Shown piece by piece: positions 15,630-16,119 of a stretch of DNA of 16,119 nt (its first letter is position 1; the number at the start of each line of letters is the position of its first letter). The DNA is taken from contig JACMKH010000355.1 in assembly GCA_014380205.1 (NCBI GenBank), positions 1 through 16,119 on the forward strand. The letters are read 5' to 3'. The translations under genes and the position numbers were made by a program. Source of the DNA: Sphingomonadaceae bacterium. Lineage in GTDB: Bacteria > Pseudomonadota > Alphaproteobacteria > Sphingomonadales > Sphingomonadaceae. Below the pieces are notes generated by a model. The model ran no database searches. It saw only the letters and a list, made by a program, of their open reading frames with translations, and was not told the origin of the DNA.

Positions 15630-16119
15630 TCAGCGCAGAACGGTCGCGAAACGCCAGCAGCGCGGATGCATCGCATCGACCATAGCATCGGCCGCATCGC
15701 GCGCCGCTAAGCTGTCGAACAGCGCGAAGCAGGTCGCGCCCGAGCCCGACATCCGCGCCAGCAGGACATCGGGCTGATCGGCGAGCAGGTTGAGGACATC
15801 GCCAATGACGGGGAGCAGCGCCTTGGCGGGCGCTGCGAGATCGTTGCGGCCGGCGCGCGCGATCGCCAGCGCGTCGCCGGCGCCGAGCGCACCGCGATCC
15901 TCGCCGTCCCACCCCGCGAACACCGAAGACGTGGCGAGCGATACGCGGGGGTTGACGAGCAGGACGGGGGTTCCCCCGAGGCCGTGGTCCCGAATCGGTT
16001 CGAGCCTGTCACCGCGCGCGAGGCCTATCGTGGTCCGCGAGGCGAGGCAGGCGGGGACATCCGCGCCGAGCGCCGCCGCGATCTCGGCGAGCCGCACGTC
16101 GTCGGTAGGCAGCTCCCAC
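15630..16119 (-). CDS. ispE: 4-diphosphocytidyl-2-C-methyl-D-erythritol kinase IspE, 5' partial
   Basis: The frame is open through the right edge, so only the last 162 residues of the usual 270-290 are present; the GTG at 16097 is internal, since WELPTDDVRLAE upstream of it is part of the family sequence. IspE phosphorylates CDP-methylerythritol with ATP in the MEP pathway to isopentenyl diphosphate, in the cytoplasm. Seen in the sequence are LGADVPACL, a conserved IspE segment, and the third GHMP kinase motif ARMSGSGATCFALF near the C-terminus. The segments VFAGWDGEDRGAL and AGRNDLAAPA have the character I associate with sphingomonad IspE. The gene is a core housekeeping gene and marks the edge of ordinary chromosome. 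Its stop codon is one base from that of the TPR gene. Confidence 0.93.
   Translation of the reverse strand, partial: WELPTDDVRLAEIAAALGADVPACLASRTTIGLARGDRLEPIRDHGLGGTPVLLVNPRVSLATSSVFAGWDGEDRGALGAGDALAIARAGRNDLAAPAKALLPVIGDVLNLLADQPDVLLARMSGSGATCFALFDSLAARDAADAMVDAMHPRCWRFATVLR

Noticed and set aside
1..16119. CRISPR arrays, insertion sequences, tRNA or rRNA genes
   Set aside because: I saw no regularly spaced repeats, transposase motifs or tRNA-like cloverleaf sequences in the short intergenic gaps.

Overview
The window is very GC-rich DNA with tightly packed genes and the codon use of an alphaproteobacterium. The ispE fragment at the right edge and the adjacent CcmI-like TPR gene look to me like Sphingomonadales (sphingomonad or erythrobacter type). 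That taxonomic guess rests on remembered sequence character, not on a search.

Layout. Positions 1-7992 hold a plus-strand operon of three genes: a tandem GlcG/HbpS-like protein (its 5' end lies left of the window), a putative outer-membrane beta-barrel, and a 1400-residue secreted cytochrome with ten CXXCH haem motifs and a C-terminal six-repeat LVIVD-type propeller. Barrel and cytochrome genes overlap as TGATG. Positions 8068-14571 hold a minus-strand operon that converges on the first. Read 5' to 3' on its own strand it encodes: a fusion of an NAD(P)/FAD-type oxidoreductase, two cyclic-nucleotide-binding domains and four [4Fe-4S] clusters; a five-helix membrane protein with two pairs of histidines spaced 14 residues apart (a probable dihaem cytochrome b); an FHA domain - transmembrane helix - periplasmic decahaem cytochrome fusion; a CpdA-like metallophosphoesterase; and, in a strikingly AT-rich patch, a small secreted protein of unknown function. 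Positions 14669-16119 look like ordinary chromosome: a CcmI-like TPR protein and the convergent 3' part of ispE.

How the genes may work together (inference). In order across the envelope the products would be a cytoplasmic flavin/iron-sulfur protein, a transmembrane haem b protein, a membrane-anchored periplasmic decahaem, an outer-membrane barrel and an exported decahaem propeller protein. That is 20 c-type haem sites, probably two b haems and four iron-sulfur clusters. The parts list matches a trans-envelope electron conduit, analogous in principle to Mtr or porin-cytochrome systems but built from different proteins. The twin cyclic-nucleotide domains beside a cyclic-nucleotide phosphodiesterase-like gene suggest second-messenger control of the cytoplasmic entry point. 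The direction of electron flow and the external substrate cannot be read from the sequence.

I saw no tRNA, rRNA, insertion sequence, CRISPR array or phage gene. No stretch longer than 300 bases lacks a gene.
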